In this document: one piece after another, positions 1-8,049 of the stretch | Numbering within the stretch: position 1 is the stretch's first letter | Layout of the letters: the number at the start of each line of letters is the position of its first letter | Origin: Vibrio barjaei | Lineage (GTDB): Bacteria; Pseudomonadota; Gammaproteobacteria; Enterobacterales; Vibrionaceae | Direction: 5' to 3' | Assembly: GCF_001639065.2 (NCBI RefSeq) | Contig: NZ_LQXO02000042.1 | Coordinates: forward strand, 92,788-156,787 | Length of the DNA: 64,000 nucleotides | Translations under genes and position numbers: made by a program | The notes under the pieces: generated by a model | Told to the model about the DNA's origin: nothing | The model's database searches: none | What the model saw: only the letters and a program-made list of their open reading frames with translations

Positions 1-2
1 GA

Positions 3-2360
3 TGTTTAAAAGAAGTTATGGTTATCGCTTCTGCTTTATCTATTCAAGACCCAAGAGAACGTCCTAGTGATAAGCAGCAATCGTCCGACGACAAACACAA
101 GCGCTTCTTCGATCAAGAGTCTGATTTCCTAACGTTTGTAAACCTATGGGATTACATTCAAAAACAACAAAAAGCGTTGTCTGGAAACCAATTTCGCAAG
201 CAATGTAAGCAAGACTATTTAAACTACTTGCGTGTACGCGAATGGCAGGACGTTTACTTCCAAATACATCAAGCCATGCGTGAGATGGATGAAAAACTCA
301 ACCAAGAACCGGGTAGCTATCAATCTGTCCATACTGCCTTACTGGTTGGCTTGTTGTCGCATATTGGCGTGAAAGACCAGGAAAAAAACGAGTACCAAGG
401 TGCTCGAAACGCGCGCTTCCATATTTTCCCCGCTTCAGGTCTGTTTAAGAAGCAACCTAAGTGGATTATGTCGGCAGAGCTGGTAGAAACTTCAAAGCTC
501 TGGGGGCGTATTATCGCCAAGATTCAGCCAGAGTGGATTGAGCCTCTAGCAAAACATCTAATCAAGCGTAGCTACAGTGAACCCCATTGGTCGAAAAAAC
601 GCGCAGCCGTAATGGCACACGAAAAAGTGATGTTGTACGGAGTACCAATTGTTCCGAAGCGATTGGTTAACTATGGTGCGATTGACCCAGTTTTAAGTCG
701 CGAACTGTTTGTGCGCAGTGCCTTGGTTGAAGGGGATTGGGAAACCAAGCACGCGTTTTTTAAACAAAACAGAAAGCTATTACAAGAAGTAGAAGAGCTA
801 GAACACAAGTCGCGTCGTCGGGATATCCTTGTTGATGACGATGAGCTATTTGATTTTTACGATCAACGTGTAGGCACAGAAGTTGTTTCTGGGCGCCATT
901 TTGATACGTGGTGGAAGAAAGCAAGTCAGAAGAACAAAGAGCTTCTTAATTTTGAAAAGGAGATGCTGTTTAAGGGCGACGCTAGTCATGTTACCGATCT
1001 TGATTATCCTAACTTCTGGCATCAAGGCGGATTTAAACTCAAGCTAAGCTATCAGTTTGAACCTGGAGAAGATAGTGACGGTGTAACAGTGCACATCCCA
1101 TTACCTATCCTTAACCAGATTGATAACGAAGGGTTCGATTGGCAAATCCCGGGGTTGCGACATGAACTGGTGGTGAGCTTAATCAAAGCATTGCCAAAGA
1201 CACTACGTAAGAACTTTGTACCAGCGCCAAACTACGCAGACGCGTTCTTGGCTCGTGTCACACCGATGGAAGCACCACTTTTAGATGCATTGGAAAAAGA
1301 ACTTCGCCGCATGACAGGTGTGGAAGTATTAAGGGACGATTGGAATCTAGAACAACTTCCTGAACACCTGAAAATTACTTTCCGTGCTGTGGATCATCGC
1401 AATAGAAAGCTCAAAGAGAATCGCAATCTTTATGAGTTGAAAGAAAGCCTGAAAGACAAAGTGCAACAAACTTTGTCTAAAGTTGCTGATGATGATATCG
1501 AGCAGCAAGGTTTGCATACGTGGAGTTTTGGTGAACTGCCAAAAGTCTATTCGCAAAAGCGCGGTGGATTTGATGTTAAAGCTTATCCTGCTCTAGTGGA
1601 TAATAAAGACAGCGTTGAAATTAAGTTGTTTGAAACGGAAGTAGAACAAGAGCAGGTCATGAAAGAAGGGCAACGTCGTTTGCTGCTACTGAATGTACCT
1701 TCTCCAATTAAATATCTGCACACCAATCTTCCGAACAAATCGAAGTTGGGTCTCTATTTCAACCCTTATGGCAAAGTGTTAGACTTAATTGATGACTGTA
1801 TAGCATGCGGTATCGATAAGCTTATCGAAGGTCAAGGAGGCTTGGTTTGGGATGCAGACAAATTTGAACAACTTAAAGAGTATGTACGTGGTGAATTAGG
1901 CGATACAGTTGTAGACATTGCACAGCAAGTGGAGACAATCCTGACGACCGCGTTCAACATTAATAAAAAGCTTAAAGGTCGTGTAGACTTGACGATGGCA
2001 TTCGCGTTATCGGATATAAAAGCGCAGATTGAAGGATTGATTTTCAAAGGCTTCGCAACCGAATGTGGCTGGAAACGACTGCCGGATATTCTGCGTTACT
2101 TGAAAGCAATTGAGAAACGCATGGAGAAGTTACCGATTGACCCCAATCGAGATCGCATGCACATGCTAAAAGTGGAATCCGTCACTCAAGACTACAAAGA
2201 GTTACTTAACAAGATTCCAAAAGGTATGAAAATACCAGAAAACGTTAAAGAGATTCGCTGGATGCTAGAAGAGCTCCGCGTGAGTTATTTTGCTCAGCAG
2301 CTCGGTACACCATACCCAGTCTCTGATAAGCGCGTATTGAATGCGATAGACGCTTGCTAA
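3..2360 (+). CDS. hrpA: ATP-dependent RNA helicase HrpA, C-terminal part (5' end outside window)
   Basis: The reading frame is open from the first bases of the window, so this is the last 785 residues of a longer protein; the first ATG at 18 is internal. HrpA is a DEAH-box RNA helicase of about 1300 residues that works on structured mRNA in the cytoplasm. The visible part begins at the end of the helicase core (Ala-Leu-Ser-Ile-Gln-Asp-Pro-Arg-Glu-Arg-Pro, the usual text where the HA2 region starts). It continues through the helical HA2 region and the long C-terminal domain (DUF3418 type) that marks HrpA among DEAH helicases. The ATPase motifs lie outside the window. No terminator with a clear U-run follows. 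Identification rests on recognised family sequence and is firm. Confidence 0.93.
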   Translation, partial: CLKEVMVIASALSIQDPRERPSDKQQSSDDKHKRFFDQESDFLTFVNLWDYIQKQQKALSGNQFRKQCKQDYLNYLRVREWQDVYFQIHQAMREMDEKLNQEPGSYQSVHTALLVGLLSHIGVKDQEKNEYQGARNARFHIFPASGLFKKQPKWIMSAELVETSKLWGRIIAKIQPEWIEPLAKHLIKRSYSEPHWSKKRAAVMAHEKVMLYGVPIVPKRLVNYGAIDPVLSRELFVRSALVEGDWETKHAFFKQNRKLLQEVEELEHKSRRRDILVDDDELFDFYDQRVGTEVVSGRHFDTWWKKASQKNKELLNFEKEMLFKGDASHVTDLDYPNFWHQGGFKLKLSYQFEPGEDSDGVTVHIPLPILNQIDNEGFDWQIPGLRHELVVSLIKALPKTLRKNFVPAPNYADAFLARVTPMEAPLLDALEKELRRMTGVEVLRDDWNLEQLPEHLKITFRAVDHRNRKLKENRNLYELKESLKDKVQQTLSKVADDDIEQQGLHTWSFGELPKVYSQKRGGFDVKAYPALVDNKDSVEIKLFETEVEQEQVMKEGQRRLLLLNVPSPIKYLHTNLPNKSKLGLYFNPYGKVLDLIDDCIACGIDKLIEGQGGLVWDADKFEQLKEYVRGELGDTVVDIAQQVETILTTAFNINKKLKGRVDLTMAFALSDIKAQIEGLIFKGFATECGWKRLPDILRYLKAIEKRMEKLPIDPNRDRMHMLKVESVTQDYKELLNKIPKGMKIPENVKEIRWMLEELRVSYFAQQLGTPYPVSDKRVLNAIDAC

Positions 2361-2545
2361 GCGTCCAACTAAATAGATTCTATGCAAAAATGTGATAGAT
2401 ATAACTTCTAAGCGTATGAGAATTCAGAAAGTTTTACCGAAAATTAAAACTTGAAGGATTCTCCTACGATATAGTGTGTGATATATAAAGCTCCGCGGTG
2501 GCTTTCATTGGACTCGCCGCATTTTATTAAACAAGAAGGTTACAA

Positions 2546-3058
2546 ATGAAAAAGACACTTTTAGCGCTTGCGCTTGTTGGTGCGTCGACGTCAGCGTTCG
2601 CTGATGCGTGGTTGTATGGTGGTGTTTCTGCTGGTCGTGCAGACTACAATGGTAACAGCGATACTCCAATGGGTTTCCACGTCGGTACTGGTATTCTGCC
2701 TATCATCGGTATTGAAGGTGGTTATTGGAAACACGGTAACTTCGATGGTACTAGCGAAGGCAAGAACGGTTACGCAGAACTAGGTTCTTGGTACGCAGCA
2801 CTTAAGCCGAGTATCGATATTGGTCCAGTACAGATTTACGCTAAAGGTGGTTTACACTACTACAACGCTGATTATAAAGATGGTCTAAGCGGCAGCGACA
2901 GCGGTACAGACTTTATGTACGGTGTGGGTGCAGAGTATTTCGTGACAGATATGCTTTCTGTTGGTGCGAGCTGGCAACGATTTAACGGCGTTAAAACCAA
3001 ATTTGATGACAAAGATTTAGATAGCTTTACTATCAATGCAACACTTCACATCTTCTAA
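2546..3058 (+). CDS. Small outer-membrane beta-barrel protein (OmpW/AcfA-like size)
   Basis: 170 residues with a clear Sec signal peptide (MKKTLLALALVGASTSAFA, cleavage before Asp21). The mature part has alternating Gly/Tyr/aromatic strands and ends in Ile-Phe, a terminal aromatic typical of outer-membrane barrels. The mature length of about 150 residues fits an eight-stranded barrel of the Omp beta-barrel superfamily (PF13505-like). The start is supported by an AAGAAGG ribosome site a few bases upstream. It stands alone between hrpA and a hydrolase gene and has its own strong terminator. Precise function is not known; Vibrio proteins of this type are annotated as porin-family or accessory colonisation factor AcfA-like. 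I do not assign a gene symbol. Confidence 0.8.
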   Translation: MKKTLLALALVGASTSAFADAWLYGGVSAGRADYNGNSDTPMGFHVGTGILPIIGIEGGYWKHGNFDGTSEGKNGYAELGSWYAALKPSIDIGPVQIYAKGGLHYYNADYKDGLSGSDSGTDFMYGVGAEYFVTDMLSVGASWQRFNGVKTKFDDKDLDSFTINATLHIF

Positions 3059-3076
3059 AACTATGTAAGTGTGTAA

Positions 3077-3100
3077 AAGGCGACCTTGAGTCGCCTTTTT
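3077..3100 (+). terminator. Rho-independent terminator after the outer-membrane protein
   Basis: An 8-bp GC-rich stem (AAGGCGAC / GTCGCCTT) with a five-base loop is followed by a run of T. It lies 18 bases after the stop codon. Confidence 0.85.
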
Positions 3101-3275
3101 CGTACTTGGCGACCTAAAATTGACCGAATAGAGAGTCTTTTGATGGATGGTGTTATCAATAATCGCCTGGTGAGATAATTGTTTTCATCTCATTGCAATT
3201 TCCATTTTCAACCAAGAGAACTAGGTCTACACTCATAGCACTACAATGTGTAGCCTAACTTTTAGGTTGTTTGAA

Positions 3276-4394
3276 ATGTTCAGAAAAACGTTAATTGCGA
3301 TAGTGCTTTCTGCTAGCGTTATCGTACCTGCTAGTGCTTGTACTGGTATCTCTCTTTCTACTGTTGGGAACGACTTCATCCAAGCTCGAACTATTGAATG
3401 GGGTGAGAGTAATCTAAATAGTAAACTGATCATCTCACCGAGAAAACACCAGTTCACGTCGATTATGCCCGATCGAAAACAAGGACTAGGTTGGGACAGT
3501 CGCCTAGGTTTTGTTGGCATCTCAGTGAGTGATGACCGATTTATCGGAGAAGGGGTAAATGAGGCAGGATTGAGTGCCGGACTTTTCTATTTCAAAGGAT
3601 ACGGTTCACTAAAACCATATAATGAGGAAACGAGGCAGAATAGCATTACCGATATGGATTTTGTGCGTTGGATGTTGTCGCAATTTAAAACTGTCGATGA
3701 AGTTCTAACCGCGATGAAATCTATAGATATCGTGCCAGTATATCTAGACGCTAAAGGACAGCCTTCACCAACAGGGCATTGGCGTGTAACAGACAAAACA
3801 GGTCGAAGTGTTGTGATTGAAATTATGAACCAAGGAGAGGTGCATATTTACGAAAATGAAGTAGGCGTTCTGACTAACTCTCCAACGTTTCCTTGGCAGG
3901 TGACCAACTTAAACAACTATCTGCACTTGCAACCCGGAACCAGTGCTCCTCGGCAGTTTGGAGAGGTTGAAGCAAAATCATTCGGTATCGGTTCAGGGTT
4001 CTTAGGCCTACCTGGCGACATTACACCGCCTTCTAGGTTCGTACGTGCGGCATTTTATGTAACCACTGCACCTGACCTCAAAACCTCGGCACAGGCAGTT
4101 TCTCAAGCCTTTCATATTCTGAATAACTTCGATATTCCCATCGGCTCAGAGTTTGGCCCGCAATATCGAGAGCATATTCCAGACCTACCAAGCGCGACTC
4201 AGTGGACTTCAGTGGTTGACCAGACCAATGGCGTTCTTTATTACAAGACGATGAATGACAGCCGAATTAAGAAAGTGGATCTCAACGCCATTAATTTTGC
4301 TGCCAAAAATGAGACGAAAAGAGCATTAGATGATGGAAAATTTGAGTTCGAAGACATCACACAAAGTGTTCAACCTGCGATTAACAATCAATAG
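3276..4394 (+). CDS. Exported choloylglycine hydrolase / penicillin V acylase-like Ntn hydrolase
   Basis: A linear-amide C-N hydrolase of the choloylglycine hydrolase (bile salt hydrolase/PVA) family, 372 residues from this start. The N-terminus MFRKTLIAIVLSASVIVPASA is a Sec signal peptide and the next residue is Cys22, the expected Ntn nucleophile. Arg38 lies 16 residues after it, as in the family (Cys2/Arg18). Glu41 stands where Asp21 is usual. The Thr-Asn-Ser-Pro and Ser-Arg-Phe-Val-Arg segments match the other active-site regions. The frame also allows an ATG at 3246, but that would put ten extra residues before the signal peptide. Periplasmic or secreted; the substrate could be bile-salt conjugates, acyl-homoserine lactones or another amide and is not fixed by sequence. 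Confidence 0.85.
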   Translation: MFRKTLIAIVLSASVIVPASACTGISLSTVGNDFIQARTIEWGESNLNSKLIISPRKHQFTSIMPDRKQGLGWDSRLGFVGISVSDDRFIGEGVNEAGLSAGLFYFKGYGSLKPYNEETRQNSITDMDFVRWMLSQFKTVDEVLTAMKSIDIVPVYLDAKGQPSPTGHWRVTDKTGRSVVIEIMNQGEVHIYENEVGVLTNSPTFPWQVTNLNNYLHLQPGTSAPRQFGEVEAKSFGIGSGFLGLPGDITPPSRFVRAAFYVTTAPDLKTSAQAVSQAFHILNNFDIPIGSEFGPQYREHIPDLPSATQWTSVVDQTNGVLYYKTMNDSRIKKVDLNAINFAAKNETKRALDDGKFEFEDITQSVQPAINNQ

Positions 4395-4429
4395 ACGTAG
4401 TAACGACTGAATTTTCACTATTTTGAATC

Positions 4430-4458
4430 AAAGCGGTCCTTTAAAGGGTCGCTTTTTT
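4430..4458 (+). terminator. Terminator after the choloylglycine hydrolase-like gene
   Basis: The stem AAAGCGGTCC / GGGTCGCTTT has two G-T wobble pairs, a TTTAAA loop, and ends in a T-run. It lies 35 bases after the stop. Confidence 0.75.
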
Positions 4459-4551
4459 AATAAGGATAGAAAAGACTCGAATATGTTTTGGTTGTAACTT
4501 GCCCACCATTAATAAGGCGTGTAACTGCCTAATAAAGTGGAGGAGATATAA

Positions 4552-4938
4552 GTGGATAAGCCGTTTGAGGACCATGGTTTGTTTAGTTGGTCAGAGTTAA
4601 TGACTCCAGACTTCGACCAGTCGTGTCGATTCTATGAATCAATGTTTGGTTGGAAGTTAAAAGAGGTACCAGGTCGAAATGGCAGTCGCTATGCTTTGGC
4701 GACAAGCAACAATGCGTCAGAGCCATTTGCTGGAATACTCACTCTCGATGATAATGATATTCGAGCACATTGGCGTACTTATGTGACGGTTGATTGTGTT
4801 GAAGAGACCTTGAGAAAAGCTGAACTGGTTGGTGGGTCGGTGTTAGTCCCTGTAACAATCATTGAGCGCGTGGGCAAAATAGCGGTAATTGAAGATCCTT
4901 GTGGTGCTATTATTTCCGTTATTGAGTACGGTTCTTAG
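4552..4938 (+). CDS. VOC-superfamily (glyoxalase-like) protein
   Basis: 128 residues, a single small domain of the vicinal-oxygen-chelate fold. The N-terminal half has the usual Ser-Trp-X-Glu-Leu...Asp...Phe-Tyr-X-X-X-Phe-Gly-Trp pattern, and the C-terminal strand reads Ile-Glu-Asp-Pro-X-Gly-Ala-Ile, as in lactoylglutathione lyase-like proteins. It starts with GTG, placed by a very strong GGAGGAGA ribosome site at 4539-4546. Substrate unknown; such proteins range from glyoxalases to dioxygenases and antibiotic-binding proteins. A terminator follows. Confidence 0.8.
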   Translation: MDKPFEDHGLFSWSELMTPDFDQSCRFYESMFGWKLKEVPGRNGSRYALATSNNASEPFAGILTLDDNDIRAHWRTYVTVDCVEETLRKAELVGGSVLVPVTIIERVGKIAVIEDPCGAIISVIEYGS

Positions 4939-5002
4939 AATTAGTCACGGTTATAGAGCGTGAGCGTAATCATCTTTTAATTAATGCTACTAAACAGTAA
5001 TT

Positions 5003-5045
5003 AACCAGCACAACAAGGATTCACCTCTATGTGCTGGTTTTAATA
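5003..5045. terminator. Hairpin terminator between convergent genes
   Basis: A 10-bp stem AACCAGCACA / TGTGCTGGTT is followed on the plus strand by TTTTAATATTTTT. It most likely ends the VOC gene. It is close enough to the stop of the convergent carboxypeptidase gene to act for both. Confidence 0.65.
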
Positions 5046-5048
5046 TTT

Positions 5049-6530
5049 TTATAAGTAACGGCTTTCTAAGTGAGCTCTGAAGTATTTTGCATCAAGTTCT
5101 GAACCGGTAGCCTGTTTAACAAGTTCTCCGGTTGCCAACGTACTTGCCTTGCTCCAAATGTTATCACTCAACCAATTAAAGACTGGAGCCAGTTCTAAAG
5201 AAGACAGTGCATCATCTACATCCACTTCTTTTCTCATCGCCGCCATAAACTGCGCCGCATACATTGCACCTAACGTGTAGGAAGGGAAATAACCAAATGC
5301 CCCATCAGTCCAATGGATATCCTGCATGCAACCGTCTTTAAAGTTATCTTGTGTGGTAAGACCTAGGTACTGCTGCATCTTCAGATTCCACAGTTCAGGA
5401 ATATCCTTATAGGAGATCTTACCATTCATCAAATCTCGTTCGATCTCATAACGTAGAATAACATGGGCTGGGTAGGTAAGTTCGTCCGCATCAACGCGAA
5501 TATATCCAGGTTGCACTCGGGTATAGATTTTCTGTAGATTGTTTGCTTCGAATACTTTCGCATCATTAGTTGAGAAGTGTTTTTGAGCCAGTGGCGCTAA
5601 GTTGGCGATAAACGGCTGGCTTCTGCCTAACTGCATTTCGAAGAACAAAGATTGAGATTCATGAATGCCCATTGAACGTGCTTGGCCAACGGGTAACCCT
5701 GCCCACCGTTTTGGTAAGCCTTGTTCATAACGAGCATGACCGGTTTCGTGGACAATTCCCATTAACGATTGAACAAAGTCAGACTCATCATAGCGAGTTG
5801 TGATTCTGACATCCTGAGGTACACCGCCACAGAAAGGGTGCGAACTGATATCTAGACGACCATGGTCAAAGTCGAACTGAAGTAGTTTCATCACCTCCAA
5901 TCCAAGTTCATTTTGATCTTTGGTGCTGTATGACTCTTCAGTGGTATAAACCGACTCTGTTTTTTGCTTTTCGATAACCTGTTGGGTCAGTTCTGGTAGC
6001 CAAGATACCAAGTCACCAAAGATAGAATCGAGCTGCTGTGAGTTTACCCCTGGCTCATAGATATCCAGCATCGCGTCATAAGGAGTTAACCCTGATTGTT
6101 CTGCTCTAATTTGGGCTTCTTCTTGCGACAGTTTCACTACCTCTTCGAAGTTCTTACAGAAGCCGGCCCAATCATTGTCACCACGCTGTGTACGCCAAGC
6201 GTGTTCGCACTTGGAACCTGCGAGAGACTTTGCTTTCACTAATTCTTCTGGAACGACAGTGTTAAGCTGCCATTGTCGTTTCATTTCCCCTAAACTGGCT
6301 TGTTGTGAAGGGTCGAGTTCATCACTCTGAGCCTGTTCGAACCATTCTGCTAGCTGCGGCGCGGTCGATAGTTGATGGATATGAAGTGACAGTTGAGCCA
6401 TCGCTTCTGAACGAGCTTGGTTGCCGCCAGATGGCATCATTGCCGCAGCATCCCAACCACATATGGCGGATAAATGACTGAAATTAGAAATAGCTTTATA
6501 GTGTTCAACCAGTTTGTTGTAGTTTTCCAT
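5049..6530 (-). CDS. M32-family metallocarboxypeptidase (carboxypeptidase Taq type)
   Basis: 493 residues, the usual size for M32 zinc carboxypeptidases, which remove C-terminal amino acids from peptides in the cytoplasm. The zinc site HETGH is at residues 261-265 and family sequences occur along the whole length: the N-terminal Gly-Trp-Asp segment, Asp-X-Ser-X-His-Pro-Phe before the zinc site, His-Glu-Ser-Gln-Ser, and the Asp-Glu-X-Thr-Tyr-Pro segment. No signal peptide is present. A single-gene unit, convergent with the VOC gene. Identification is firm. Confidence 0.93.
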   Translation of the reverse strand: MENYNKLVEHYKAISNFSHLSAICGWDAAAMMPSGGNQARSEAMAQLSLHIHQLSTAPQLAEWFEQAQSDELDPSQQASLGEMKRQWQLNTVVPEELVKAKSLAGSKCEHAWRTQRGDNDWAGFCKNFEEVVKLSQEEAQIRAEQSGLTPYDAMLDIYEPGVNSQQLDSIFGDLVSWLPELTQQVIEKQKTESVYTTEESYSTKDQNELGLEVMKLLQFDFDHGRLDISSHPFCGGVPQDVRITTRYDESDFVQSLMGIVHETGHARYEQGLPKRWAGLPVGQARSMGIHESQSLFFEMQLGRSQPFIANLAPLAQKHFSTNDAKVFEANNLQKIYTRVQPGYIRVDADELTYPAHVILRYEIERDLMNGKISYKDIPELWNLKMQQYLGLTTQDNFKDGCMQDIHWTDGAFGYFPSYTLGAMYAAQFMAAMRKEVDVDDALSSLELAPVFNWLSDNIWSKASTLATGELVKQATGSELDAKYFRAHLESRYL

Positions 6531-6697
6531 GTCTTATGACCTTTTGCGTGAACGATTGTCCTAACTTAACACTAACAAGGAGTTACGGAAAGTAGCCGAT
6601 AAAATCTGGCGTTGAAATCTAAAATAACCATGGCTTTTTAATCGGAGTTACCTCAGAATTCGAACTCTGATGTTTTAGAAAGATGACAGTGGACGTT

Positions 6698-7339
6698 ATG
6701 CATATTCTTAACCTTGAAGCCTTCCTTATTGCTATTACTATCCTTACGCTAACACCGGGATTGGACACGGCGCTGGTGATTCGTAACACATCTAGAGGCG
6801 GCTTCAATGATGGTGCAATAACCAGTCTTGGAATCTGCTTGGGGCTATTTGTTCATGCAACATTCTCAGCTCTGGGTATATCAGTGATACTTACGCAATC
6901 AGCGGAATTGTTTGCGTTTGTAAAGACATTGGGCGCTGCTTATCTAATTTGGTTGGGTATCTCGAGTTTACGAGCGTTAAAATCAAATCAGACCATAGAA
7001 CTAGAGAAAGGTAAGGCGAATACCGTAGCAGCTTCGCGCTCACTAAGAGAAGGATTCTTGTCTAATGTGTTGAACCCTAAAACCGCCGTATTCTACTTAG
7101 CGTTTTTACCTCAGTTTATTAACCCAGAGCACTCGCCGTTTTTGCAATCATTGTTAATGGCCGCGATTCACTTTGTCATCGCGATGGTGTGGCAATGTGG
7201 ACTCTCAGGCATGCTTAACTCCGCTAAGTCACTTCTAAACAACGGAAATTTCGTACGTTGGATGGAAGGTACGACAGGTGCAGTGCTGATCATTCTCGGC
7301 ATTAAGCTGTTGGTTGAAGAGCCGCCGATGAGTTCTTAG
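6698..7339 (+). CDS. LysE-family amino-acid exporter (RhtB-like)
   Basis: About 213 residues with six hydrophobic segments, typical of LysE/RhtB efflux carriers that export amino acids or homoserine lactone-like compounds across the inner membrane. The first helix is followed by Thr-Pro-Gly-Leu-Asp-Thr-Ala-Leu-Val, the family fingerprint, and Asn-Val-Leu-Asn-Pro-Lys marks the start of the second half. An ATG at 6683 in the same frame would add five residues. I prefer 6698 because it begins directly before the first helix and GTGGA lies just upstream. The substrate cannot be told from sequence. The 3' end overlaps the end of the convergent lipoprotein gene by 38 bp. Confidence 0.85.
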   Translation: MHILNLEAFLIAITILTLTPGLDTALVIRNTSRGGFNDGAITSLGICLGLFVHATFSALGISVILTQSAELFAFVKTLGAAYLIWLGISSLRALKSNQTIELEKGKANTVAASRSLREGFLSNVLNPKTAVFYLAFLPQFINPEHSPFLQSLLMAAIHFVIAMVWQCGLSGMLNSAKSLLNNGNFVRWMEGTTGAVLIILGIKLLVEEPPMSS

Positions 7340-7571
7340 CTTTTTCCAATGAGCGTTGCGCGGTATAGAGTTGGTTTAGAGTGACGGTAGGGGACTTCAA
7401 TAGAAATTTATCGAAACACTGGTAGTATTCTTGGGAGTCACTTATCTGCTTACAGTAATTACGAGCTTCTAGATTGTGGTTGTAAAGTTGAGTTTCGCTC
7501 GCAAACTCGTTGTACGACGCGCACCCACCTAAAATCATCAAAGTTGCTACTAAAGAAATTACCTTAATCAT
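7302..7571 (-). CDS. Small lipoprotein of unknown function
   Basis: 89 residues with a lipoprotein signal peptide ending in the lipobox Leu-Gly-Gly-Cys (Cys17). The mature protein would be a 73-residue lipid-anchored peptide, hydrophilic and with two further Cys (in Tyr-Cys-Lys and Tyr-Gln-Cys-Phe) that could form a disulfide. The residue after Cys is Ala, which under the +2 rule favours transport to the outer membrane. Its end overlaps the convergent exporter gene by 38 bp. No family recognised; the complete signal peptide and lipobox make it a real gene. Confidence 0.75.
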   Translation of the reverse strand: MIKVISLVATLMILGGCASYNEFASETQLYNHNLEARNYCKQISDSQEYYQCFDKFLLKSPTVTLNQLYTAQRSLEKAKNSSAALQPTA

Positions 7572-7703
7572 ATTCGCTCTATCACTGTTTTTGTTGTAAT
7601 GAATATTACGAGTCTGCTGATAGAGTTAGTTACCATTTCATGCCATTAGTTCCACTTGATAGTAAAATTTTTATATGGCAAACGTTTTTTATTACCTGAG
7701 TGA

Positions 7704-7735
7704 ATAAAAAACACCGAATCTATCGACTCGGTGTT
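7704..7735 (-). terminator. Terminator after the DUF2960 gene
   Basis: Read on the minus strand, an 8-bp stem AACACCGA / TCGGTGTT with a 10-base loop is followed by a run of six T. It lies about 20 bases past the stop of the DUF2960 gene. Confidence 0.8.
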
Positions 7736-7755
7736 CTGGTTATTGAATTAAGTAA

Positions 7756-8022
7756 CTACATCGGCTTTTTGCCAACTCCGAAGTTCTCTTTAGGCATGAG
7801 CGTGATTTTTCCAAAGCCCAATTTTTTAAAATGGTTGTCGCGATAATTGCGAACAGCCTTGGTATCTGAAACGGCTTCGATTTGCTGTTCCATTCTTAAG
7901 AAATCAGAAAGGTCGATGCCCTCTGCTTCAGCGACAGCCTCATGAATATTGCGATGCTGTTGGTAAGAAAACGTCAGTGTTTTCTCTTCATTCTTGTATT
8001 CGTAAATGATGGTACGAGCCAT
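7756..8022 (-). CDS. DUF2960-family small protein
   Basis: 88 residues starting MARTIIYEYKNEEKTLTF. I recognise it as the DUF2960 family found in Vibrio, Shewanella and relatives; no function is known. It is soluble and highly charged, with a Lys-Lys-Leu-Gly-Phe-Gly-Lys stretch near the C-terminus. It lies 27 bp downstream of mobB/moeA on the same strand, so it may be read through from the tup-mob operon, but it has its own terminator and need not be functionally related. Confidence 0.8.
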   Translation of the reverse strand: MARTIIYEYKNEEKTLTFSYQQHRNIHEAVAEAEGIDLSDFLRMEQQIEAVSDTKAVRNYRDNHFKKLGFGKITLMPKENFGVGKKPM

Positions 8023-8049
8023 GATTTTCTACCTGCTGATAATTTAGCG

